A DNA stretch of 13,223 nucleotides from Victivallales bacterium (GTDB lineage Bacteria; Verrucomicrobiota; Lentisphaeria; Oligosphaerales; Oligosphaeraceae), in the NCBI GenBank assembly GCA_900769285.1, contig CAAGGB010000173.1:1-13223 (forward strand). The letters are read 5' to 3'. Both the position numbers and the translations under genes were made by a program. Shown piece by piece: positions 1 to 8,100 of the stretch. Every line of letters begins with the position of its first letter. The first letter of the stretch is position 1. The notes under the pieces were generated by a model. The model searched no databases, was not told where the DNA came from, and saw only the letters and a program-made list of their open reading frames with translations.

Positions 1-794
1 CCGTCAGCGTCCAGCTCTTCCGACAGCGCCACGGCATCTCCCACATGGTCGGATCCAACACCCTCTCCATCTTCGACCACCTCGACAGCTCCATCCTGGG
101 CAACAGCTTCATGCCCATCTTCCTGCTCATCACCGTCACCTACCTCGTCGCCGCCATCCTCATCGTCCGCTGGCTCGGAAACAGACTCCTCCACTGGTTC
201 AAACCCTCCGAGGACATGCTCATCACCATCGTCATGGTCATCATCCTCGTCACCGTCCTCGTCGGCGAACTCTTCGGCATCAACCTCGTCGTCGGCGCCT
301 TCATCGCCGGACTCGGGCTCTCGCAGGTCGTCAAGCACCACGACATGCTCCTCTTCAAGCGCTTCGAGAGCATCGGCTACGGCTTCCTCATCCCCTTCCT
401 CTTCGTCTCCATCGGCATGAAGACCGACTTCCGGGCCTTCTCCGGCGCCTCCGACGCCTCCATCATCCTCCTCACCATCGCCGGACTCGTCGTCAGCAAA
501 CTCCTCAGCGGCTACGTCACCATGCGCCTCGTCGGCTTCGGACACGCCGCCGGCATCGCCGCCGGACTCATGACCGTCCCACAGCTCTCCGCCACCCTCG
601 CCGCCGCCGCCGTCGGCAAGGATCTCGGCATCCTCCCCGACGCCTTCTTCAACGCCATCATCATCCTCTCCATCGTCACCACACTCCCCGTCCCCAATCT
701 CGTCCGACTCGTCATCGCCCGCAACACCCACGAATTCCCACAGAGCGGCGACTTCGACACCCCACAGGTCGTCCAGGACGACGAGCTCCTCTGA
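1..794 (+). CDS. Cation:proton antiporter, CPA2 (Kef-type) family, 5'-truncated by the window edge
   Basis: This is the C-terminal part of an inner-membrane Na+(K+)/H+ exchanger. The frame is open from base 3 with no stop before the first ATG at 45, so the true start lies outside the window. About 263 residues are visible and contain at least five or six hydrophobic segments. These include a helix rich in Ile, Val and Met followed by VGAFIAGLGLS, then the IPFLFVSIGMKTD stretch typical of CPA2 exchangers, and a last pair around GLMTVPQLSATLAAAAVG. The protein ends in a short acidic hydrophilic tail, so no TrkA-N/RCK nucleotide-binding domain is present, unlike KefB or KefC. Family membership is clear from these motifs; the ion transported is not. 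The exchanger would use the proton gradient to control pH or monovalent cations. The wobble base is overwhelmingly C, as in the other plus-strand native genes. Confidence 0.86.
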   Translation, partial: VSVQLFRQRHGISHMVGSNTLSIFDHLDSSILGNSFMPIFLLITVTYLVAAILIVRWLGNRLLHWFKPSEDMLITIVMVIILVTVLVGELFGINLVVGAFIAGLGLSQVVKHHDMLLFKRFESIGYGFLIPFLFVSIGMKTDFRAFSGASDASIILLTIAGLVVSKLLSGYVTMRLVGFGHAAGIAAGLMTVPQLSATLAAAAVGKDLGILPDAFFNAIIILSIVTTLPVPNLVRLVIARNTHEFPQSGDFDTPQVVQDDELL

Positions 795-819
795 CAACGC
801 CCCGCACCTCCCACACACA

Positions 820-863
820 AAACCAGAAAGCCGCCCCGCAGTCCATGGCCCGCAGGGCGGCTT
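820..863 (-). terminator. Hairpin terminator between convergent genes
   Basis: An inverted repeat pairs AAGCCGCCCCGC (828-839) with GCAGGGCGGCTT (852-863), with one mismatch and a 12-base loop. Read on the minus strand, the hairpin is followed by a T-rich run (TTTCTGGTTTT), which fits an intrinsic terminator for the cysteine-rich gene that ends at 898. In the plus direction the tail is only moderately T-rich, so it may work less well for the antiporter gene. Confidence 0.6.
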
Positions 864-897
864 CCTTGGCCTTCTGGCCGACGTCAGCGACAGCCTT

Positions 898-1128
898 TCA
901 CTTCTTGTCACTGTCCGCAGGAGCGCAGCACTCCGCAGACCGCTTCTTGCAGCACTCCGCGTCCTTCTTGCAGCAGTCAGCAGCCTTCGTCTTGCAGCAC
1001 TCAGCACCAGGCTTGCAGCAGTCCGCGCCCGCCTTGCAGCACGACGCCTTCTCGCCAGACTCCGAGGCCAGAACGACCGCCGAACACAGCAACGCCGCGA
1101 ACACCACGGCACTCATCACTCTCTTCAT
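898..1128 (-). CDS. Small exported cysteine-rich protein with six Cys-Cys pairs
   Basis: A 76-residue protein that I do not recognise as a named family. Residues 1-21 form a classic Sec signal peptide (Lys and Arg, then a hydrophobic core ending VVLA), with likely cleavage before Ser22. The mature part of about 55 residues is built from repeats of the form (D/E/S)CCK plus three or four small or charged residues. The CC pairs sit at 30-31, 37-38, 44-45, 52-53, 59-60 and 67-68, giving steps of 7, 7, 8, 7 and 8, and five of the six pairs are followed by Lys. A Shine-Dalgarno AGGAG lies about seven bases before the ATG, and a hairpin terminator follows the stop, which supports a real single-gene unit. 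Paired thiols suggest extracytoplasmic metal binding (metallothionein-like) or a disulfide-linked structural peptide; both are inference. It is not a c-type cytochrome, since there is no CxxCH. Confidence 0.75.
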   Translation of the reverse strand: MKRVMSAVVFAALLCSAVVLASESGEKASCCKAGADCCKPGAECCKTKAADCCKKDAECCKKRSAECCAPADSDKK

Positions 1129-1603
1129 GATGCTTCTCCTTTCTCAATGGGTTGCGCTCTTCTTACCTACAACGGAAAACCGATACGTACACCTTGAATG
1201 ACTATCTCTTAAGTTGTGAATGGCACACCCGCGCTTCCATGGCCGCACCAACGACCTTTTTCAACCAGAAACCATCATCATCAGGTAACTAATTAGACAA
1301 ACCGAATTTTATGGAGTTCCATATTCTCTACTGAGATGGTTGTTTTTCTGAAACCTCGTCCGCCCTTCTCGCAAATCCCCGACGCGGGCTTATATTCCTA
1401 ATAGGGTGCGCCTTCGCCCAGCCCGCAGGCCGGCAAGGCCGACAGCGATGCTCGTCCCGACGACGCGGCGCCAGCCCCTCGCGCCGCCGCGGGTCGCAGA
1501 CACGCTGCATATGCTCCCTGATTCCTGAAGTCACGATGTCCCGCCGCCGAACGGAGACGGCTCCCCATTCCCCCAACCAACCATTCATCATCCCTCCACC
1601 GCC
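1129..1603. other. Gene-free stretch of 475 bases between divergent genes
   Basis: No convincing gene lies here. The first part (about 1190-1400) is AT-richer and the second (about 1400-1560) very GC-rich. It must hold the promoter of the cysteine-rich gene (leftward) and that of the isomerase-like gene (rightward), but I could not find a -35/-10 pair good enough to mark for either. The GC-rich half contains a perfect 7-bp inverted repeat, GCGGCGC (1465-1471) and GCGCCGC (1481-1487), and further GC-rich self-complementary words around 1410-1450. These could form a structured leader upstream of the isomerase-like gene or be an interspersed repeat. Confidence 0.5.
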
Positions 1604-2524
1604 ATGAACGCACCCCTCGCCTTCAACTACCCCTGGGCCAAGCTGACCGACGCCCTCTATCCGCGCATCATCCGCGAATACCTCGACTGGGGCGTCGACA
1701 CCTTCGTCTTCACCGACCCGCTCGTCCACGCCTGCCTCGACGACGCCTCGCGCGTCGACTTCCTGAAGGGTCTCTGCGCCCGCTTCGGCGTCCGCTTCAT
1801 CTCCATGCACTCGCCCTTCGGCCCCAAGCTTGACCTCAACGTCGTCGAGCCCGAGCAGCGCGCCATCATGCTTGAGACGCACCGCCGCGCCATGGAGCTC
1901 GCCGCCGACTTTGGCAGCCGCACCTACACCATGCACATCGGCGCCTATCACTACGTCACCCACCACACCCCCATCGACAAGCTCCGCCCACTCGCCATCC
2001 AGACGCTCGAACAGCTCCTCCCCACCGCCGAGAAGCTCGGACTCGTCATCGCCGTCGAGAACAGCTTCGAGCCCACCAACGCCGCCCGGGAGGTCCTCGC
2101 CGTCATCGACCCCTTCCTCGGCAGCCCCGCCATCGGCGTCTGCTACGACACCGGACACGCCCACATCATGACCCCCTACCCCTGGAAGCGCCGCGAGAAC
2201 TACCCCGACTACCAGCTCAACCGCAACTGGTGGGAGGGCTTCCGCGAGGAGCCCGACGCCCTCACCAAGCTCCAGCCCCACGTCGTCACCTGCCACATCC
2301 ACGACAACACCGGCTACGCCGACCTCCACGCCATGCCCTTCGACGGCACCATCGACTGGGACGCCCTCATCCCGCAACTCCACGCCTGCCCGCGCATGCT
2401 CGAATTCCAGACCGAACAGTGCTTCGACGAGGGCACCAACTGGGCCGGACAGCTCCTCGCACCCGCCGGCGGCTACTCCATCCGCCGACAGGTCGAGACC
2501 TTCCGCAAACTCGGCTTCCACTGA
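1604..2524 (+). CDS. Sugar phosphate isomerase/epimerase-like protein (xylose isomerase-like TIM barrel)
   Basis: A 306-residue cytosolic protein of the AP-endonuclease-2/xylose-isomerase-like barrel superfamily, members of which isomerise or epimerise sugars and sugar acids using a divalent metal. The strand-end motifs are in the expected order: SMHSPFG near 68-74, TMHIGAYH near 109-116, VIAVENSF with Glu152, CYDTGHAH with Asp182, His185 and His187, CHIHDN with His231 and His233, the MPFDGTIDW loop (244-252), and MLEFQTE with Glu267. Glu152, Asp182 and Glu267 are the likely metal ligands. The ATG at 1604 begins just before the first barrel strand, and no strong Shine-Dalgarno precedes it, so initiation may be leaderless or SD-independent. 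The exact substrate cannot be read from sequence. C-ending codons dominate. Just after its stop the composition drops sharply to AT-rich DNA. Confidence 0.9.
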   Translation: MNAPLAFNYPWAKLTDALYPRIIREYLDWGVDTFVFTDPLVHACLDDASRVDFLKGLCARFGVRFISMHSPFGPKLDLNVVEPEQRAIMLETHRRAMELAADFGSRTYTMHIGAYHYVTHHTPIDKLRPLAIQTLEQLLPTAEKLGLVIAVENSFEPTNAAREVLAVIDPFLGSPAIGVCYDTGHAHIMTPYPWKRRENYPDYQLNRNWWEGFREEPDALTKLQPHVVTCHIHDNTGYADLHAMPFDGTIDWDALIPQLHACPRMLEFQTEQCFDEGTNWAGQLLAPAGGYSIRRQVETFRKLGFH

Positions 2525-2530
2525 GCCCCA

Positions 2531-2593
2531 TCTGGCTACTAGATGACATGTCTCTTCAACATTGCACGTTTGACTGTCATCTAGTTAGCCAGA
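2531..2593. repeat. Imperfect 18/19-bp inverted repeat at the left edge of the restriction-modification island
   Basis: The left arm at 2531-2548 (TCTGGCTACTAGATGACA) matches the reverse complement of the right arm at 2575-2593, with a single inserted base. The loop is 26 bases. It lies six bases after the isomerase-like stop and 25 bases beyond the methyltransferase stop, exactly where composition changes. No U-run follows on either strand, so it is not a textbook terminator, although it could form a cruciform or RNA hairpin shared by the two convergent transcripts. It may instead mark an insertion end; a matching copy was not seen at the right edge near 5040-5128. Confidence 0.7.
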
Positions 2594-2618
2594 CCATTCT
2601 TTCCTTGACTCCCTCAAG

Positions 2619-4118
2619 CTAACAAGACAAAAAAACGCCTGTATTGCATATAGAGCGAACTAATTGACTAATTACAGACACAGAAACACTATTGCCAATC
2701 AGTTTCATCCACCGCGCTCTATTTTCAGGCAATACAAAATCTGCGGGAAAACCTTGCACCATACAGGCTTCTCTTTTGGTAAGACGCCTATATTTGTGGG
2801 GTTTCCATATCTTGTCAACAAAAAGCCTTCTGTACTCTAGTTCATTGCTAGCGTCCAATGAAACAGGAGTTACATAATCATTGGAATCACTCGCTACTAA
2901 AGTTGGAAAAATATTTGAACTTGGAAGGAATACACGATTCACTCCAAACAAGCCTGTGCTTATCTTGGTAAACCTAAAGTCATAACGAATTTCAGAGCAT
3001 CTGACCATTCCTTTTCTTTCCATTTGTTCCATAATTGCTGAAATTTTTATTTTCCTTATTTTAAAAATTCGTTCTTTAGAAAGCTCATCAATCACAATTT
3101 TATTATCCCGCGAGAAAGAATTAACTATTGTCTCATCTTCATCTTGGGATTGAATATTGGGGATAATCGAATAAAGGTATTTCTCACTCTTCAAAATTCC
3201 GCTTTCTATAAGCCCATCGATATCCTCTTGTGTAATGCTATTATCTAATTGCTGAAAATGAGCAAGACTTAGTGGATTTCCATCTAAACAACCATACTGG
3301 CTTTTTCTTCTATTCTTTAAAAGCAAAAGACAGATTTCCTTTTGCTTAGCAGTTGTTTCAAGTAAATCCCATGAGTGTATGGTTGTACAGCCATTCCGCA
3401 AATCATTTAGTAGAAAATAGTCATTTAAACCATGATTATTTCGAGATAGACTTGTTGTTGACCTCTTCCTACTTTGTAATGGTTCACCAAATAAATCTAA
3501 CTGCTCATCAACAGTTGGGAATGATGAACTACATGGTTGCTCTACCTCATCCAATACATCCTTGAGACAGATTTTCACTTTAGCTTTCTCAGGAAGAGAA
3601 AAATTATCTAGATACTTTTTTTCTCTAAAACCAATAATATAAATACGAACCCTGCTTTGCGGCACGCCATAATCAAATGAATTCAGAAGATAATAACGTG
3701 CGTAATAGCCTGCCTCATGTATTCGCCTTAATATATAATCCAAAGCTTGCTTATTTCGAGGATCAGCCAATCCCTTCACATTTTCAAACATAAAGGCTTT
3801 AGGTTTTGATTGATTAAGCAAAAAGATAGCATCATTCCACAATTGACCACGATCATCATCAAAACCTAAATTTCTCCCTGCTATCGACCAACTCTGACAT
3901 GGAACACCTCCTGTCAAAAAATCATGTTTTGGCAAGGACTTTAATTTTGTTATGTCACCAAGATTTGTGTGTGACGAGTCTTTGAAATTATCTTGGTATG
4001 CCTTTATAGCATCACCATTAATCTCGCTAAAGTGGATACAGATTCCACCATTCTGTTCGACTGCCAAACGAAAGCCACCAATGCCAGCAAATAGATCTAT
4101 CGCAGAAAATGCTCCCAT
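2619..4118 (-). CDS. DNA (cytosine-5) methyltransferase of a type II restriction-modification system
   Basis: A 499-residue modification enzyme that transfers a methyl group from S-adenosylmethionine to carbon 5 of cytosine in the recognition site, protecting host DNA from the partner nuclease. All key motifs are in order: motif I DLFAGIGG (8-15), motif IV GGVPCQSWS with catalytic Cys74, motif VI FENV (111-114), motif VIII QSRVRIY (154-160), motif IX RRLTKREACMVQGFP (444-458) and motif X GNSVSVSVI (475-483). The long segment from about 190 to 400 is the target-recognition region, with a helical part around 255-370. The start is fixed by AGGGAGG six bases before the ATG. It begins 19 bases after the endonuclease stop, so the two are almost certainly co-transcribed. 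Its AT-rich codons differ strongly from the flanking genes, showing horizontal acquisition. The recognition sequence is not readable directly. Confidence 0.96.
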   Translation of the reverse strand: MGAFSAIDLFAGIGGFRLAVEQNGGICIHFSEINGDAIKAYQDNFKDSSHTNLGDITKLKSLPKHDFLTGGVPCQSWSIAGRNLGFDDDRGQLWNDAIFLLNQSKPKAFMFENVKGLADPRNKQALDYILRRIHEAGYYARYYLLNSFDYGVPQSRVRIYIIGFREKKYLDNFSLPEKAKVKICLKDVLDEVEQPCSSSFPTVDEQLDLFGEPLQSRKRSTTSLSRNNHGLNDYFLLNDLRNGCTTIHSWDLLETTAKQKEICLLLLKNRRKSQYGCLDGNPLSLAHFQQLDNSITQEDIDGLIESGILKSEKYLYSIIPNIQSQDEDETIVNSFSRDNKIVIDELSKERIFKIRKIKISAIMEQMERKGMVRCSEIRYDFRFTKISTGLFGVNRVFLPSSNIFPTLVASDSNDYVTPVSLDASNELEYRRLFVDKIWKPHKYRRLTKREACMVQGFPADFVLPENRARWMKLIGNSVSVSVISQLVRSICNTGVFLSC

Positions 4119-4137
4119 ACTTATCCTCCCTAAAATA

Positions 4138-4977
4138 CTATTTCATAAAATCTTTAATCTCATCAGGCGGTTCCATGCCAAGGTATTCTTTGTATATACG
4201 CTCTTTGTAATGCCTTCCTAATGAGTTAATTTCTTCGATAATTGTTTTGTAAGCCAAATCTCCTCCTATCAAACTCCAGAAATCTGTTCCTATCAATACG
4301 GCTGAATCATGCTTCATATCAAACCATCGCATGGGAAATTTCCACTCATAATTACTTCTTTCACCATATGGATTATATGGTAATGCATAATAGACATTAT
4401 CTACTTTCTTTGGTTCCATAGCCAAAAGCTTGAGCATCTTTTCCTTACTGACCTTTGTCTGGTCACTATTTGGCAGTGGTCCCTTTAATTCAAACGCGAG
4501 TTTCTTTCCCGTCAATTGACTATCGATAAAAATATCACAAACCACTGAAACTGAAGTAGGTTCACCCTTTCCTTCTAAAATATATGACAACTCCGACTCC
4601 CAGTCAGGCGACTGACGTCCTCTTCCTGGTTCTCCATGCTCCAGCTTATCGAGTACCTCCTGAATGCGTTCCAATCGTTCCTTTGGAATAAATCCTTGAA
4701 TAGTTTTTCCTTTTTCACAGACACCATGCACTTCACGGGCAACAGTTACTGCCAATTCTTCCCACACACCGCCGAAAGAAGTCACAAAACGACGTTCAAA
4801 ATGAGCACCCATAAAAATTTCATCTGGTACTAGAGCTGCATAAATTGGTTTTGATTCGTGATGTGCGCTTGCACAAAATGGATCTTTGCGAAGCACCTTT
4901 TCCATTACCCTTTCCATCAAATCCTCTACTATTTCACGAACAATTATGCCAACTCTATTTTGAAAATCACCTTTCAT
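4138..4977 (-). CDS. Type II restriction endonuclease, TdeIII-like
   Basis: A 279-residue nuclease, the restriction partner of the methyltransferase that follows it. It cuts unmethylated foreign DNA. The catalytic PD-(D/E)xK-type signature is visible as Asp148 in VVCDIFID and Glu163-Leu-Lys165 in AFELKGPLPNSDQTK. Other conserved-looking blocks are FERRFVTSFGG (60-70), ALPYNPYGER (198-207), MRWFDMK and VLIGTDFWSLIGGD (227-240). From memory this set of motifs matches the TdeIII family, whose prototype cuts GGNCC; that assignment is recall, not a search. The start ATG at 4977 has GAGG six bases upstream. No controller (C) gene or Vsr nuclease is adjacent, and the endonuclease is first in the operon. 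The DNA is AT-rich, unlike both flanks. Confidence 0.87.
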   Translation of the reverse strand: MKGDFQNRVGIIVREIVEDLMERVMEKVLRKDPFCASAHHESKPIYAALVPDEIFMGAHFERRFVTSFGGVWEELAVTVAREVHGVCEKGKTIQGFIPKERLERIQEVLDKLEHGEPGRGRQSPDWESELSYILEGKGEPTSVSVVCDIFIDSQLTGKKLAFELKGPLPNSDQTKVSKEKMLKLLAMEPKKVDNVYYALPYNPYGERSNYEWKFPMRWFDMKHDSAVLIGTDFWSLIGGDLAYKTIIEEINSLGRHYKERIYKEYLGMEPPDEIKDFMK

Positions 4978-5000
4978 TCTTTACCTCAAGCGCACAAAAA

Positions 5001-5032
5001 AACAATAGATACTATTTCAAGCAACAATAGAT
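5001..5032. promoter_or_regulatory. Direct repeat AACAATAGAT x2 upstream of the endonuclease, possible operator
   Basis: The 10-base word AACAATAGAT occurs at 5001-5010 and again at 5023-5032, exactly 22 bases apart (about two helical turns). The first copy lies 24 bases before the endonuclease start. Same-face spacing upstream of a restriction operon is what a regulator site could look like, and the region must contain the operon promoter, but no regulator gene is present in the module. Chance is possible in AT-rich DNA. Confidence 0.35.
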
Positions 5033-5128
5033 TTTCATAAAAGATTTCATAGACTATTCGTCCACAAAGTCACTCCAAATGATACATGACGTATTCTGTC
5101 AACTGGAAAGCCGAAATCAACTGATTAT

Positions 5129-8100
5129 TCAGCGCGTTCCCCAGGCCTCCACCTCCGTGATGGCACGCCAGGCGCGCGGCTCGGACGGCGCGAAGTCCGT
5201 CAGCCGGAACCAACGGACCTGACGCGGCTTGAACGCGAACGCCTGGCGGTCCGCCGTCTTCTTCAGCTCAATCGGCAGGCGCGAGCCGTCCGAGAACTCG
5301 ATGACCGCGCGTTCCCAGACGCCATCGTGGGGGAAGTCCGCCCGCAGCCACACGTCAATCTCGTCCAGCGTCACCGGCTGGCCGAAGTCAATCTTCAGCC
5401 AGGGGTCGGGTATCTGCTCCGGCCCCCACGACGGAAACGCATTCCCGTGGCCGCGGTTCTCGACGCGCCCGTCGATGGCGTTCGCCGCACGGAACGCACG
5501 CTCGCCGCGGCACTCCGAATTCGACGTCGCCCGCGGATACGACTCGGGCCGCGACAGCGCATACGGATTCACCGCCAGGTTCGTCCGCGTCCGCACCGGC
5601 TCCAGCCAGCGCTGGCCCGTCCGACGCTCCACCAGCGCCTCGCGGTGCACGCGCTCGAGCGCCTCCAGCCGGTGGCGCTTGCGCTCGTAGTGGTCGTACT
5701 TGCGCCGGTTCGGCTCGTTCCAGCAGTTCGCCTCGCGGTAGTCGCCGCAGTAGACGCAGGCCAGGTCAATCCACAGCGCCACCGTCCGCAGCTCCTCCTC
5801 CGTCAGCCGGACGCCATGGTGCCCCTCGCGCAGCATCGTCAGCAGACGGCTCCGCGTCGAGCCGCCCGAACGCGGCGGCAGCAGCGACGGCACCGACTGC
5901 GACGAAATCCAGTTCACCAGCTCGCTGATCTCACCCCGCCGCGTCAGCTCCACATACGACCGCGCCCAGTCGCGGCCCGCGCGACCGTCGCGCACCGTCG
6001 CGGACGTCAGGTCCAGCTTTTTCGGCGCCGGCCGATGCCCGCGCGCCTTCGACACCTCCCACTCCAGGATGCCGCCCGACAGCTTCGGACGCAGCGTCAC
6101 GTTCACCCGCAGCGCCTTCATCCGCACTGGCCTGAACGACACCTCGATGAACCGGTCGGCGTCCACCGAGAACGCGTCCTGCGTCTCCACCGGCAGCCAC
6201 TCGCCGCCCTCGCGCTCCTGATAGCTGAGCGTCCACGACTGCGGACGGTGACAGTGCCCCTTCCTCGGGCTGTCGTCGAACCAGTAGATGCGTGTGAAGC
6301 CAATCTCGCGGGGCTCGGGGAACGTGAGCTGCGCCCACTGCTCGCCCGAGCGCGGATGCCAGGTGAAGCGGCGTATCGAATGGTCGTCCGAATTCTTCGG
6401 CACGGCACGGTCCGTCATCGCCGACACCGTGTCATACGACGGGCAGAACGACGCCGACGGCACCGGCTCCATGTGCTCGGGGTCCAGATTCCGGTGACAG
6501 CTCACGCAGTGACGGTCCCAGATGGGCTGGACCTCCCGCAGATACGAGAACCCGCGGCGCTGGCTCTCCGGCGCCGGGTCGAGCGCACGCGCGCCCGCCG
6601 CATACGCCTGCGTCAGCCGCAGCGTCGCCGGCGGCGCCTCGTTCTTCGCCTCATGGCACCCCACGCAGGCGAACGTCTCGCCCGGCTGCAGCGTCGACCA
6701 CGAGCGCATCGTCTGAATCGCCCGCCCCTGCGCGTCCAGGCACTGGAAGAACACCGGCGTCCGCGCTGGAACCTTGAAGTACGCCGAGCCGTCCTCCTGG
6801 ACCGGCGCCGTGCCCAGCACGCGCTTCACGTCCCAGGACGCGTTGTCGATGGCCACCGGCGTGCTGATGTCCGCCGTGCCCGCCGGCCCGTGCGACTTGT
6901 TCGAGTAGCACCCCGCCGCACGGAACTCCAGCGCCACCACCCGCAGCGCCTTCACTTCGCCGCGGCGCACACCCGCCATCCCCGGCCCCGCGTACACGTC
7001 ATGCACGTAGAACGCCCCGTCCTCACGACGGTAGTCCACCACCGACGGACGGCGATGCGGCACCGGCCGCGCCAGCAGCGGACGCACATGGTTCGCCGCC
7101 CGCCACGTCGAGTGCGACAGCAGCTCCCGCGCGCCGTCCTCGCGGACATAGCACAGGCTGAACGTCACCTGCCCGCCACGGTCCCCCTCGTTCAGGAAGC
7201 CCGGGATGACCGACGCCAGGCAGTGCCGCTCGGACAGCGGATACGGATGACGGTACAGCGTCCCCTGCTGCCCGAACGCATCGATGCGCACGCTCTTCGC
7301 CGGCGAGCGCGGCGCGAAGTACTCCACGCCCTCCGCCTCCTGACGCCCACGCGCGGGGTCAATCACAATCAGCTTGCCCGCCTGCCAGGTGTGGTGCCCC
7401 ATCGCCACCGCCAGCAGCTTGTTCGTGCCGGGGATGGGACGCGCATGGCACGGCGTCGTCGGAAACCACGAGTTGTTGCCGTACAGCTCCGTCTGTCCCG
7501 TGCCGTCCACGTTCATGCGGAACAGCGCCTGCGTGAACACCTGCCCGCGGTCGTTGTAGTCCCAGCGTGTGTAGACCACCGAGCCGTCCGGCAGCAACTG
7601 CGGATACACCGTGTGCACCTGGTCGTACCCCAGCCGACGGATGTGCTCCCCGTTCCGGTCGCACGCATACAGGTTCGACACCTCCGTCCAGTAGCAGTCC
7701 ACCGTCTGCACCGGACGCGTCGAGCTGAAGATGATGTCGTCCTCGCCCGCGTAGATGCCCTCGAAGTCCGCAATCCCCAGCCCGAACGTCAGTTGCCGCA
7801 CCTTCCCGCTCGACAGCTCGTACTCGTACAGGTGGTAGTCGTCCGTACGGTCCGCGCGCTTCCACGAGAACAGCAGCCGCCGCGCGTCAAACGACACGTC
7901 CGGGTCGCGCATCATCCCGCCCTCGTCCTTCAGCAGCGACGTCTCGCTCACGCTCCCGTCCGACCCCACACGCAGCCGCACCAGCTCCGTGCCCGCCTTG
8001 AAGAACCGCTCCGCCTGCGCGTCCGAAAGACCCTCCGTGTACGCGAAGAACGACGGCGTCACCGGCGCACGGCGGATGAACACCATCTCCGGCGACAGCT

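Noticed and set aside
898..1128. CRISPR-like or DNA tandem repeat array
   Set aside because: The short periodicity comes from protein-coding Cys-Cys-Lys repeats of 21-24 bases with signal peptide and RBS, not from repeat-spacer units.
845..1201. Plus-strand frame of 118 codons opposite the cysteine-rich gene
   Set aside because: Its Gln/His/Ser-rich repeats are just the reverse of the CCK codon repeats, and the minus strand has a signal peptide, Shine-Dalgarno and terminator.
1328..2521. Minus-strand open frame (about 397 codons) across the isomerase-like gene
   Set aside because: Low-complexity Val/Gly/Glu/Asp-rich product with no domain; the plus strand carries ordered barrel motifs.
2531..2593. 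Integron attC site or transposon terminal inverted repeats
   Set aside because: No integrase or transposase, no attC core sites recognised, and no matching repeat at the other end of the island.
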